The notes under the pieces: model-generated | What the model was told of the DNA's origin: nothing | Seen by the model: the letters and a program-made list of their open reading frames with translations, nothing else | Databases searched by the model: none | In this document: positions 38,465-46,908 of the stretch, in pieces | How the letters are laid out: each line of letters begins with the position of its first letter | Numbering within the stretch: position 1 is the stretch's first letter | Assembly (NCBI GenBank): GCA_900751785.1 | Contig: CAADSM010000030.1 | Coordinates: forward strand, 1 to 64,000 | Length of the DNA: 64,000 bases | Direction of reading: 5' to 3' | Origin: Lachnospiraceae bacterium | GTDB taxonomy: Bacteria > Bacillota > Clostridia > Lachnospirales > Lachnospiraceae | Program-made: the position numbers and the translations under genes

Positions 38465-39103
38465 ATGTTAAGGAAAAGAGGTCATGATGTGAGAAGACAG
38501 CCAGAAGCAGTCTGTACAGTCGGACTGATCGTTGTAAATGTACTTGTGTTTTTTATCTTATCTTTGTTCGGACAGACGGAGGACGCCTACTTTATGCTTC
38601 AGCACGGCGCAATGTATGAGCCGTATGTGACGGAGTCGCATGAATACTACAGGCTTATCACGAGTCTGTTCCTCCATTTTGGAATCCAGCACCTTCTCAA
38701 TAATATGGTGCTGCTGGGAGCGCTGGGATATCAGCTGGAGAACGAGATTGGAAAGATAAAGTTCCTTCTGGTCTATTTTATCAGCGGGATCGGCGGAAAT
38801 CTTTGTTCTCTGTTCTGGAATGTAACACATGGAGAACAGGTCATTTCCGCCGGCGCTTCAGGGGCAATTTTCGGACTGATGGGAGCACTTCTCTATATTG
38901 TGATCGCAAATAGAGGACGGCTGGGACGGCTTTCAGGGAGAGGCATGGCAGTTATGGTTGTTCTGAGCCTTTATTTTGGGTTTACGAGCAGCGGAGTGGA
39001 TAATTCAGCTCATGTGGGAGGTCTGATCAGTGGGATCGTGGCCGCGGTTATCCTGTACCGAAGAAAAAAATATGATTATCATGAGTATGAGTCGTATTTC
39101 TAA
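38465..39103 (+). CDS. Rhomboid-family intramembrane serine protease
   Basis: A 212-residue membrane protein with six hydrophobic segments. The rhomboid dyad is visible: Ser in GASGAIFGL and His in NSAHVGGLISG, plus the HLLNNMVLLGALG motif in the second transmembrane segment. It cleaves membrane helices of substrate proteins. It follows the DUF6382 gene by 9 bp and is apparently the last gene of the Tad operon, so a pilus or pseudopilin substrate is possible (inference). Confidence 0.9.
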   Translation: MLRKRGHDVRRQPEAVCTVGLIVVNVLVFFILSLFGQTEDAYFMLQHGAMYEPYVTESHEYYRLITSLFLHFGIQHLLNNMVLLGALGYQLENEIGKIKFLLVYFISGIGGNLCSLFWNVTHGEQVISAGASGAIFGLMGALLYIVIANRGRLGRLSGRGMAVMVVLSLYFGFTSSGVDNSAHVGGLISGIVAAVILYRRKKYDYHEYESYF

Positions 39104-39158
39104 AATTAGGAACTGCATGTTCCTTCAGTCAGTATGACGCAGAAAAATGGGCAAAATT

Positions 39159-39890
39159 CTAAACGGGCAGTGAGACTGTGAATACAGTTCCATTTTCAGG
39201 AGTGGATTCAAAGGAAATCGTACCTCCGTGAGCCTCGACGATGCGCCGTGATACAGAAAGTCCAAGACCGGTGCCGCCTTCTTTATTGGTGACGAAAGGG
39301 TCAAACAAGGTGTCTGCGATGTCCTCAGGGACGCCGCATCCGTTATCTCGGCAGCGAATGATGATCGTGTCAGCATTCCGTTCAGCGGACAGAAAGATAG
39401 ACCCCTTTGAGCCGACAGCATCTTTTGCGTTGCGCAGAAGATTGAGGATGACCTGCTCCAGCTTGATCTTGTCTCCGGTGAACTCTCCCATGTTCGGTGA
39501 GATCCTGGAGGAAAAATCAATCTCAGAATGTTCGGCATCAAGCGCTATGGCGAAAGAAACCGCAACATTTTTGAGAAGCTGTTCGATCCGGAATACAGAG
39601 TGATGCAGAGAAGAGCTGTTGTTAAATGTGGAGAGCTCGTCCATGAGACTGCACATGAATTTTACATCCTCCATCGTCTGTTCCCAGTTGTAAAATTCCT
39701 TTACTTCCGGATGCTGTGCTTCTATGACCTGAAGAGAAGATGAGATCAGAGTCAGCGGATTCCGTATTTCATGGGCAATCATTGCCACGTCTGTATGGTG
39801 ATTTTCAAGAAGACGGGTGATGATCTCACGGACATCTTCATTCTCTTCCATCAGGCGGTTCATTTTGTTGATATCTATGTTATTGAGCAT
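39159..39890 (-). CDS. Cytoplasmic sensor histidine kinase
   Basis: The 243 residues from ATG 39890 (GAGGAA upstream) show an N-terminal helix, the HisKA box MIAHEIRNPLTLISSS with the phospho-His, and HATPase motifs: N box LNLLRNAKDAV, DNGCGVPED, FDPFVTNKEGGTGLGLS. It has no membrane segment or recognisable sensor domain and no adjacent response regulator. The open frame extends upstream over the HIT promoter without homology. It is opposite in direction to its neighbours. Confidence 0.85.
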   Translation of the reverse strand: MLNNIDINKMNRLMEENEDVREIITRLLENHHTDVAMIAHEIRNPLTLISSSLQVIEAQHPEVKEFYNWEQTMEDVKFMCSLMDELSTFNNSSSLHHSVFRIEQLLKNVAVSFAIALDAEHSEIDFSSRISPNMGEFTGDKIKLEQVILNLLRNAKDAVGSKGSIFLSAERNADTIIIRCRDNGCGVPEDIADTLFDPFVTNKEGGTGLGLSVSRRIVEAHGGTISFESTPENGTVFTVSLPV

Positions 39891-40075
39891 GAAAAATTTC
39901 CTCACTTTCCGGGTAAACAGTGGATATTTATTTACATAGTTCAGTCTAGCATGATGCAGAGGACGGTTCAATAAAATCAGCGTGACATGTTTCGACAAGC
40001 GCTGAAAAATACTTCTCTTTTTCCAGAAAATGGGATATACTGATATACAAATAAATGTGGAAAAGAGGAAGACAT

Positions 40076-40483
40076 ATGAAAGATAATGATTGCATTTTCT
40101 GTAAGATAGCGGCAGGGGAGATTCCCTCTGCAACGCTTTATGAGGATGAGGATTTTCGTGTGATACTGGACCTGGGACCGGCATCAAAAGGACATGCGCT
40201 GATCATTCCGAAAGAGCATTACAGGAATCTGTATGACATTGATGAAGAGCTTGCCTCCAAGGCGATCGTTCTTGCAAAGAAAATGGTAAAGAAGATGACG
40301 GATGTGCTGGGATGCGACGGGTACAATATTGTACAGAATAATGAAGAGGCGGCAGGTCAGACAGTATTTCATTTTCACATGCATATGATCCCGAGATATA
40401 AGGATGACAATGTGGGATTAGGCTGGCATATGGGCAAACTTACGGATCAGGACAGAGATGAAATACTCGGAAAGATGAAATAA
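40076..40483 (+). CDS. HIT-family hydrolase
   Basis: A 136-residue histidine triad protein beginning MKDNDCIFCKIAAGEIPS, with the active-site HFHMHMIPRY near residue 100. These cleave nucleotide phosphoramidates or diadenosine compounds. The Hint-like CIFCKI start is typical. ATG 40076 follows AGAGGAAG. It lies 13 bp before the sigma-factor gene, so the two may be cotranscribed. Confidence 0.92.
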   Translation: MKDNDCIFCKIAAGEIPSATLYEDEDFRVILDLGPASKGHALIIPKEHYRNLYDIDEELASKAIVLAKKMVKKMTDVLGCDGYNIVQNNEEAAGQTVFHFHMHMIPRYKDDNVGLGWHMGKLTDQDRDEILGKMK

Positions 40484-40496
40484 TGCCGGAGAAAAC

Positions 40497-41051
40497 ATGT
40501 TAACAGGAAATCGTGAATTTAACGAGATTTACGAAAAGTATAAGAATCTCGTTATGAAAACGGCATATATTTATTCCGGCAGTTACGAGACAGCAGAAGA
40601 TATTACACAGGATACTTTTCTTAAATTGTATATCGGATATGAACATTTCAGAAAAGATAATGTTCCTTCATGGCTTTACACAACGGCGAAGAATGCCGCA
40701 TTGAATTACAGGAAGAAAACTGGCAGAGAAGTCCTCGGAAGCAATGACAGAAATGAAGAAGAGACAGCGGAGGAACCAATCAGAGAAAGTGTAGAGAGTG
40801 AATATTTTGACAAGATACTGAGCGGCGAGAAGAAAGAACTTCATGAACGCATCGTATCTGCTCTTATGGAGAAGAACCCAAGATGGTATGAAGCAATCAT
40901 GCTCGTTTATCATCTGGAAACTCCGCAGGCAAAAGCCGCTGAGATCATGGGAATCCGTGTTGAAGTACTGCACAGTATTCTTCACAGAGCAAAGAAGTGG
41001 ATAAAGAAAAAGTATGGAGTGGAATATGAAGAGATGAACCGGGAAGCATAA
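40497..41051 (+). CDS. ECF-type RNA polymerase sigma factor
   Basis: A 184-residue protein with sigma region 2 (YKNLVMKTAYIYSGSYETAEDITQDTFLKLY, shown here by its ETAEDITQDTFL core; WLYTTAKNAALNYRKK) and region 4 (AKAAEIMGIRVEVLHSILHRAKK). It redirects RNA polymerase to a small regulon, typically under an anti-sigma factor. The DUF4367 membrane protein 1.2 kb downstream is the likely partner, separated by murG on the other strand. Its regulon cannot be read here. Confidence 0.88.
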   Translation: MLTGNREFNEIYEKYKNLVMKTAYIYSGSYETAEDITQDTFLKLYIGYEHFRKDNVPSWLYTTAKNAALNYRKKTGREVLGSNDRNEEETAEEPIRESVESEYFDKILSGEKKELHERIVSALMEKNPRWYEAIMLVYHLETPQAKAAEIMGIRVEVLHSILHRAKKWIKKKYGVEYEEMNREA

Positions 41052-41128
41052 GCGCAGGAGGCGCTGTTACTTCCCGGAATCTTTCCTTAGGATTTATGAC
41101 GGAAGCCGCGGGAGGCATTCGGAATAAA

Positions 41129-42196
41129 TTACTGGTTTGAAACCTCCTCGATCAGTCCGATGATCGTATTGATCGAATCCTGCTGTCTGGAATTACGCAT
41201 TGCATCGATAAAGCTTCCTTTATCGGTGTACAGCCTATGCACCGAATCGATAAGAGCCTGTGTGGTAAGCTCCTCTTCCTCGATCACAAGACTGAATCCC
41301 TGACGCTCAAAAGAGCGGGCATTGAGAATCTGATCGCCGCGGCTTGCCTTGGCGGACAGCGGAATCAGAAGATTCGGTTTCCGCAGTGCGAGAAGTTCAC
41401 AGATTGCATTCGCTCCGGCCCTTGAAATTACAACATCAGCAAGTGCGAAGATATCACGAAGCTCATTTTTGATATATTCGAACTGACAGTACCCTTTTGT
41501 ACCAGATAATGATTCATCCATTTTCCCTTTTCCGCAGAGATGAATGATCTGGAAGTCTTTTAACAGTTCCGGCAGAGCTTCACGGACCGCTTTGTTTACA
41601 ACAACAGACCCGAGACTTCCGCCAATTACAAGAATAACAGGTTTGTCCGCGGTGAATCCACACAGATCCATCGCCGCAATCTTATTTCCGGAGAGAAGTT
41701 CCTGACGGATAGGAGAACCGGTAAGGACAGCTTTGTCGCTCGGAAGAGCGTCCAGAGTCTCAGGAAAATTGCAGCAGACCTTTGTCGCAGACGGGATTGC
41801 GATTTTATTCGCAAGACCGGGAGTCATATCAGATTCATGGATGATCACCGGGACTTTGCTCCGTTTTCCGGCGAGAACGACCGGAACAGAGACGAATCCT
41901 CCTTTGGAGAAGATCACGTCCGGCTTCAAGTCCTTGATCAGGACACGTGCTTCGTGGAATCCTTTCAGCACACGAAACGGATCTGTGAAGTTCTGTACGC
42001 TGAAATAGCGGCGCAGCTTTCCGGAAGAAATACCATGATAGGGGATGCCGAAGGGCTCGATGAGTTCCTTCTCGATCCCATTATAAGAACCTATGTAGTG
42101 TATGTCATAACCAAGTTCCCTGAGACGCGGGAGCAGTGCAATGTTCGGAGTGACATGTCCGGCGGTACCACCGCCGGTTAAGATGATTCGCTTCAT
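41129..42196 (-). CDS. murG: UDP-GlcNAc:lipid I GlcNAc transferase MurG
   Basis: Makes lipid II for peptidoglycan at the inner face of the membrane. The 355 residues include the glycine-rich TGGGTAGHVTPNIAL at the N-terminus, YHGISSGKLRRY, KGGFVSVPVVLAG, IGGSLGSVVVN and VISRAGANAICELLAL. It is read against its neighbours and has its own promoter. It is isolated from other mur/fts genes here. Confidence 0.96.
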   Translation of the reverse strand: MKRIILTGGGTAGHVTPNIALLPRLRELGYDIHYIGSYNGIEKELIEPFGIPYHGISSGKLRRYFSVQNFTDPFRVLKGFHEARVLIKDLKPDVIFSKGGFVSVPVVLAGKRSKVPVIIHESDMTPGLANKIAIPSATKVCCNFPETLDALPSDKAVLTGSPIRQELLSGNKIAAMDLCGFTADKPVILVIGGSLGSVVVNKAVREALPELLKDFQIIHLCGKGKMDESLSGTKGYCQFEYIKNELRDIFALADVVISRAGANAICELLALRKPNLLIPLSAKASRGDQILNARSFERQGFSLVIEEEELTTQALIDSVHRLYTDKGSFIDAMRNSRQQDSINTIIGLIEEVSNQ

Positions 42197-42228
42197 TGAC
42201 AGATAACCTCCAGTAATTGATTAATTTC

Positions 42229-42256
42229 ATATTAACCCTATTTGATAAAAAGTCAA
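42229..42256 (-). promoter_or_regulatory. murG promoter
   Basis: On the minus strand TTGACT (42251-42256), a 16-bp spacer and TAATAT (42229-42234), about 33 bp before the murG start. Confidence 0.55.
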
Positions 42257-42288
42257 GGAGAAATGTGAGGCAGGTAAAGGGGCATTAA

Positions 42289-43056
42289 ATGAAAGATCTG
42301 AAAAAATTATCGCTGAACGAAGAAGTGAAAAGAGAAGCTGAACAGATTGAAAAAGAGGTTGAGAACCGCAGTGATCTCGACGATATTAAGGTCTCTGACG
42401 ACATGGAAGCCTCTCTTTTCAATAAAATACAGGAATATGAATATGACAAGCGCCTTAAGAAAGTGCATTACAGGAGAAAACGCCGCTATATCATCGTTGC
42501 TCTGGCGGCTGTGATCGTCCTTGTGTGCGGGAGTGTGATGACGGGTGTGGGGAGCAAGTCTTACTGGAAGGTGATATGGAATAGGATTACAGGCAATGAT
42601 AATTTGGAATATATTGATGTAGAGGATATGGAATCTCAGACTACAGATGATCTTGATGAGATGGGGGTATATAGAAATATTAATCAAAAGTTTGGTATAT
42701 CTGCAGTAAGGATGGGGTATAAGCCTAAGGGGATGGCTTTAGAACGATTTACATTAGATGAAGAACAGAAAAAAGCGTATCTTTTTTATGACTATTATGG
42801 AGAAATGATTCGATACAGTATTTATATGAATGATGCAGATTCTTCTTTCGGTCAAAAAGATTTAGATTTATTATTAGATAAATATAAAATTGAAAATGAT
42901 TTTCAAATGATTAATGTGGAAAGATATAAAGTTGAAGATTCAGAATTAAGCAGGTATATTGCAGAATTTAAATATAGAGACGTACATTATCAGTTAATGG
43001 GAGTTATGGGAAAAGATGAATTTGAAAAAATTATAAAAAATTTAGTTTTTTTGTAA
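42289..43056 (+). CDS. DUF4367-containing membrane protein (probable anti-sigma partner)
   Basis: A 255-residue protein with a cytoplasmic N-terminal part (1 to about 65), one membrane helix (about 66-88, IIVALAAVIVLVCGSVMTG) and an outer domain with FGISAVRMGYKPKGMALE, typical of DUF4367. Such proteins often pair with ECF sigma factors. From about 42600 the DNA becomes markedly AT-rich, so the outer domain has base use unlike the N-terminal part and neighbouring genes; this suggests a mosaic origin. The start follows AAAGGGG. Confidence 0.7.
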   Translation: MKDLKKLSLNEEVKREAEQIEKEVENRSDLDDIKVSDDMEASLFNKIQEYEYDKRLKKVHYRRKRRYIIVALAAVIVLVCGSVMTGVGSKSYWKVIWNRITGNDNLEYIDVEDMESQTTDDLDEMGVYRNINQKFGISAVRMGYKPKGMALERFTLDEEQKKAYLFYDYYGEMIRYSIYMNDADSSFGQKDLDLLLDKYKIENDFQMINVERYKVEDSELSRYIAEFKYRDVHYQLMGVMGKDEFEKIIKNLVFL

Positions 43057-43132
43057 AAAGTGCGTAAGTATTATTGTGTTCAGTTGTTTACTTAATAGAA
43101 GGATAATTAAGAAAAGGAAACAGAACGAAAAA

Positions 43133-43648
43133 GTGAAAAAGCGTATTTTATCATTTATTGTTAGTTTAGGAATTTTATGTGGTGTATTTGGAAGTGCGGT
43201 GATAGAGACAAAGGCTTTAGAAATTGAACAAAAAAAAGTGGATGGTTCATATCTTACAATGGACGACTCATCATCTGGAATATCTTCCAATAACCTAACA
43301 AGAGGAAAGCATATGATGACAGGAGAATGTTCCATATCAAAGGCGGGAACTAATAGAGTGTATGCTTTCGGTGCTACTACTGCAAATCATGAAGTGGATT
43401 ATTTGGCTGTAATAGTTTATGTCGACCAATATGATGAAGAAGCTGAGGAATGGTGGCAGATTGATTGGTGGATGGTAGAAGATACAAATGATTATTTTGT
43501 GTATACAGGAAAGACAATCACTGTAGATCGAGGATATTATTACCGTGTCCATGCTGATCATTTTGTACGTGAAGGCGATGATCCTATTGAGGAAACATTT
43601 TCTGCTACAAACGGCATATGGGTAGGTCCCCCAAAGACAACTGAATAA
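43133..43648 (+). CDS. Small secreted protein, unknown
   Basis: Not recognised. From GTG 43133 (AAGG about 15 bp upstream) the 171-residue protein has a clear signal peptide (KKRILSFIVSLGILCGVFGS, then about residue 25) and a mature part rich in Tyr, Trp, Asp and Thr (YAFGATTANHEVDYLAV, EWWQIDWWMVED, GYYYRVHADHF), suggesting a secreted beta-sandwich fold. The gene is AT-rich like the end of the upstream DUF4367 gene. A frame from 43076 is also open. It ends just before a large inverted repeat. Confidence 0.65.
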   Translation: MKKRILSFIVSLGILCGVFGSAVIETKALEIEQKKVDGSYLTMDDSSSGISSNNLTRGKHMMTGECSISKAGTNRVYAFGATTANHEVDYLAVIVYVDQYDEEAEEWWQIDWWMVEDTNDYFVYTGKTITVDRGYYYRVHADHFVREGDDPIEETFSATNGIWVGPPKTTE

Positions 43649-43655
43649 TGAAACC

Positions 43656-43818
43656 AAAGACCCCACTCGAGTCTTGAAAGCAGCCGCTGTGATGTGACGC
43701 TCAGGAGTAACTTTAAAAATTAGAATAAAAAAATAATTTTGAGTAACCTGTTCCGAGAAAACACCACAAAGCGCTGCACGCAGCGGCTGCTTTCAGGACT
43801 TGAGTGGGGTCCTTTTTT
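43656..43818. repeat. Large imperfect inverted repeat (about 34-bp arms)
   Basis: The left arm (43656-43689) and right arm (about 43781-43815) match as inverted copies with two mismatches and one gap, sharing AAAGCAGCCGCTG and ACCCCACTC. The loop of about 91 bp contains an inner AAAATTA/TAATTTT stem and two GAGTAAC copies. The right arm runs into T6, so it can end plus-strand transcription. Its size is unusual for a terminator; a MITE-like remnant or structured RNA are alternatives. Confidence 0.75.
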
Positions 43819-43830
43819 GTTTACATTTTA

Positions 43831-44073
43831 TTATTTCCCGGATGCCTGTTTTAATGCCTGTGCGAGCTGATCCGGGCAGGATGTTGACTTGAATCCGCAG
43901 CGGATCCCCTCAATACGGGAGATGGCTTCGTCGACGTCCATCCCTTCGATGAGGCGGGAGATTCCCTGCAGGTTGCCGTTGCATCCGCCTTTAAATGATA
44001 CATTTCTGACCTTATTGTCTACTATGTCGAAGTGAATCTGCTGTGAACAGACTCCTTTTGGTCTGTAGTCCAT
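43831..44073 (-). CDS. TIGR03905 family TSCPD-domain protein
   Basis: An 80-residue protein with the family motifs: YRPKGVCSQQIHFDI, FKGGCNGNLQGISRLIEG, IRCGFKSTSCPDQLAQAL. The conserved cysteines suggest metal binding, related to the TSCPD region of ribonucleotide reductases, but function is unknown. GGAGG precedes ATG 44073. It is a single-gene unit with its own promoter. Confidence 0.88.
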   Translation of the reverse strand: MDYRPKGVCSQQIHFDIVDNKVRNVSFKGGCNGNLQGISRLIEGMDVDEAISRIEGIRCGFKSTSCPDQLAQALKQASGK

Positions 44074-44099
44074 ATTATCAAAACCTCCAATCTCCTTGC

Positions 44100-44128
44100 A
44101 TTATAGCAAATCAGAATAAGAAATACAA
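44100..44128 (-). promoter_or_regulatory. Promoter of the TSCPD gene
   Basis: On the minus strand TTGTAT (44123-44128), 17 bp, TATAAT (44100-44105). Confidence 0.6.
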
Positions 44129-44432
44129 ACTTTTGTGCGCCACTTTTCGGGGCTTTCTGTGCGGAAGCGACATTTCTCAGGCAGCTGTGAAAAAGCAGGA
44201 GACGCGGACAAAAGTCCGGTGATGTTGAGAAAATCTGAAGTTAAGACAGCCGTTTGAGGAAGCTGAGAGCGGAGACTTTTTTCGCAGGAACGGCTTTTCA
44301 GGTGTAGAAATATGTAGAACGGTTTATGCGGACATGCCGGAAAAGTTGGGCTATAATGTGCACAAACACAATCCATACCGTCGTCTGACAGGGAAAAGTT
44401 GTGGGAGAATGTATAAAACAGGAGGGTTTGCT
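44129..44432. other. Intergenic region between divergent genes
   Basis: No gene is seen. On the plus strand TATAAT at 44352-44357 with CGGACA 17 bp upstream (44329-44334) is the likely promoter of the following membrane-protein gene. The rest shows no repeat or known RNA. Confidence 0.45.
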
Positions 44433-45230
44433 ATGTTGAAACAATTGTTGGCGGACACCAATGTCATCTATTATCTGATGGCAGTGATCGGTGTGCTGGG
44501 AGTCGCGGCGAAGATCGTGAATCATCTTACTCTTCGCAGGCTGGTGAAAGCGGCTGGTAATATGCCGAAGAGTACGCACAAACTGATAAAGCTCGTGAGA
44601 GCGAAATACGAACATGCATGTATGATACATGATTCTGTGGAAAACATTGATGCCTTTGTGGAAAAATACATATATGAATACAGAGGATTCCTATTCCGGA
44701 TCCACACGTGGAGGCAGATCGAGGTGCTGTCCGTGTGGTTTGTCGGGATCCTCGCGGCGCTCGGGGCGTCGGCTGAATATCTTTCCTACGGATTCACGGA
44801 ATCCGTTTATCAATATATTGCTACAGGCGCAGCGGGGGTGGTTCTGCTGTCAGTAATCATCAGACTCTCGGACGAGCCTTACAAGATAAACGCAGTGAAG
44901 ATGTATATGATCGATTATCTGGAAAATATCTGTGCGCTCCGGCTGAAGAAGCAGAGGCAGACTGACAGGGAAGAGATCAGTGTCATTGCAGGGGAGGCGC
45001 CGCAGAAGCCTGTGTTTCAAAACGTTTCACAGGCAGCGGCGGAGAAGGAGACGAAGAGGGAAGACAAGCCGCTTTCCATTAATATTGAAGGGGAGCCGAG
45101 AACTCCGGATAAGGCGGAAGTCGGACCTCTCCCGCAGCGAAGCGCTGTGAGAGAAAAGGTGGAAGACGAGGACAAGCCGGTGCTGAGGGAGGAGGCGATA
45201 AGGCAGATACTCGAAGAATTTCTTGCCTAA
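44433..45230 (+). CDS. Membrane protein of unknown function
   Basis: Not recognised beyond its layout. From ATG 44433 (GGAGGG upstream) it has 265 residues: an N-terminal membrane helix (about 10-30), a cytoplasmic segment, two further hydrophobic segments (about 98-115 and 125-147) and a long charged tail (about 180-265) rich in K, E and P ending in EEAIRQILEEFLA. The tail looks disordered with a final amphipathic helix. It stands alone with its own promoter upstream of pgi. Confidence 0.6.
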   Translation: MLKQLLADTNVIYYLMAVIGVLGVAAKIVNHLTLRRLVKAAGNMPKSTHKLIKLVRAKYEHACMIHDSVENIDAFVEKYIYEYRGFLFRIHTWRQIEVLSVWFVGILAALGASAEYLSYGFTESVYQYIATGAAGVVLLSVIIRLSDEPYKINAVKMYMIDYLENICALRLKKQRQTDREEISVIAGEAPQKPVFQNVSQAAAEKETKREDKPLSINIEGEPRTPDKAEVGPLPQRSAVREKVEDEDKPVLREEAIRQILEEFLA

Positions 45231-45324
45231 CTGCCCCTAGAGATGCAGTTCACACCTGGCACCGCCCGCATGTGTGTCAACTGTAGCCTGTATAAATTAT
45301 TAAATGGATATTGAATGCATTTGC

Positions 45325-45353
45325 TTGAATATGAAAGGGAGATTTGGTAAAAT
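45325..45353 (+). promoter_or_regulatory. Candidate pgi promoter and leader hairpin
   Basis: TTGAAT (45325-45330), 17 bp, TAAAAT (45348-45353). The leader then contains a hairpin GATATGG...CCATATATC (45362-45403) with an inner GGG/CCC stem; no riboswitch class is recognised. Confidence 0.45.
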
Positions 45354-45447
45354 GTGCATGAGATATGGGCTCGGGTAAATCTGACTGCCCTGTACCATAT
45401 ATCAAAAGATGACAATGATATCAGAATATCAGAGAGGAAGGGTAGCA

Positions 45448-46794
45448 ATGAGCAAAGTAACATTTGACTATTCAAAAGCATGTAGTTTTGTGCAGGAGCA
45501 CGAGATGGAATATATGAGCGGGCTTACTGCGCAGGCAAAGGAAAAACTTCTTTCCAGAACAGGCGCAGGAAATGATTTCCTTGGATGGATCGATCTTCCG
45601 GTGGATTATGACAAAGAAGAGTTCGACCGCATTAAAAAGGCGGCAGAGAAGATCAGAAATGATTCTGAAGTACTTCTTGTGATTGGAATCGGCGGATCTT
45701 ATCTGGGAGCAAGGGCTGCAATCGAATTTCTCGTACATTCCTTTGCCAATGTAGTTTCAAAAGAGATCAGAAAATCTCCGGAGATCTACTACGTAGGAAA
45801 CAGCATCAGCAGCACATATATCAAGGACCTGATCGACGTTGTGGGAGACAGAGATTTCTCCATCAACATGATCTCAAAATCAGGAACGACAACAGAGCCG
45901 GCGATCGCCTTCCGTGTATTCAAAGAGATTCTGGAGAAGAAATACGGAAAAGAAGGAGCTGCAAAGAGGATCTATGCAACGACAGACAAGGCGAGAGGAG
46001 CGCTTAAGAATCTGGCGACAGAGGAAGGTTATGAGACTTTCGTTGTGCCGGATGACGTAGGAGGACGTTTCTCAGTGCTCACCGCAGTCGGTCTGCTTCC
46101 GATCGCTGTAAGCGGAGCTGACATCGACAAGCTGATGGAAGGCGCAGCAGCGGGAAGAAAAGCTGCACTTGAGAATGATTTTGCAGAGAATGATGCGCTG
46201 CAGTATGCGGCAATCCGCAATATCCTGCTCCGCAAGGGCAAGACAGTAGAGGTTCTGGCAAACTATGAGCCGAGCCTGCACTACGTATCTGAGTGGTGGA
46301 AACAGCTCTACGGGGAGAGTGAAGGAAAAGACCAGAAGGGTATTTTCCCGGCATCTGTAGACCTGACAACAGACCTGCACTCCATGGGTCAGTTCATCCA
46401 GGACGGAAACAGAATCCTGTTCGAGACTGTTCTGAATGTAGAAAAGTCCAGGGAAGAGATCGTTATCAATGAAGAGCCGGTAGATCTGGACGGACTGAAC
46501 TATCTTGCAGGAAAGAATGTTGATTTTGTAAATAAGAGCGCGATGAACGGTACGATCCTGGCTCATACAGACGGTAATGTACCGAACCTCATGGTGAAGA
46601 TTCCGGAGCAGAACGAGTTCTATCTCGGTGAGCTGTTCTATTTCTTCGAGTTCGCATGCGGTGTGAGCGGATACTTACTCGGCGTTAATCCGTTCAATCA
46701 GCCGGGCGTTGAGAGCTACAAGAAGAACATGTTCGCTCTTCTCGGAAAACCGGGATATGAGGAAGAACGTGAAAAGCTGATGGAGCGCTTATAA
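45448..46794 (+). CDS. pgi: Glucose-6-phosphate isomerase
   Basis: Interconverts glucose-6-phosphate and fructose-6-phosphate. From ATG 45448 (GGAAGGG upstream) the 448 residues match the shorter Firmicutes-type enzyme: [52 protein letters not shown] and the C-terminal [18 protein letters not shown]. Followed by pfk, giving two consecutive glycolytic steps, although pfk seems to have its own promoter. Confidence 0.97.
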   Translation: MSKVTFDYSKACSFVQEHEMEYMSGLTAQAKEKLLSRTGAGNDFLGWIDLPVDYDKEEFDRIKKAAEKIRNDSEVLLVIGIGGSYLGARAAIEFLVHSFANVVSKEIRKSPEIYYVGNSISSTYIKDLIDVVGDRDFSINMISKSGTTTEPAIAFRVFKEILEKKYGKEGAAKRIYATTDKARGALKNLATEEGYETFVVPDDVGGRFSVLTAVGLLPIAVSGADIDKLMEGAAAGRKAALENDFAENDALQYAAIRNILLRKGKTVEVLANYEPSLHYVSEWWKQLYGESEGKDQKGIFPASVDLTTDLHSMGQFIQDGNRILFETVLNVEKSREEIVINEEPVDLDGLNYLAGKNVDFVNKSAMNGTILAHTDGNVPNLMVKIPEQNEFYLGELFYFFEFACGVSGYLLGVNPFNQPGVESYKKNMFALLGKPGYEEEREKLMERL

Positions 46795-46813
46795 AAGTTT
46801 CAGACAGATTGCC

Positions 46814-46873
46814 TTGTTCACAGTTTGTAAATGGGGTATAATAATAAGCAGTCGGATAAAACCGGCTGCTTAT
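46814..46873 (+). promoter_or_regulatory. pfk promoter and following hairpin
   Basis: TATAAT (46837-46842) with a weak -35 TTGTTC (46814-46819) at 17 bp. Directly downstream ATAAGCAGTCGG pairs with CCGGCTGCTTAT (about 46844-46873), a hairpin near the start of the leader or a terminator of pgi without a good T-run. Confidence 0.5.
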
Positions 46874-46908
46874 CTGTTTACAGCCGGTAAAATGAAGGAG
46901 GAAGTGTT

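Noticed and set aside
44101..44376. Minus-strand frame upstream of the TSCPD gene
   Set aside because: It covers the divergent promoters, has no ribosome binding site and no recognisable domain.
45362..45403. pgi leader hairpin as a riboswitch
   Set aside because: No conserved riboswitch core is recognisable; kept only as a hairpin.
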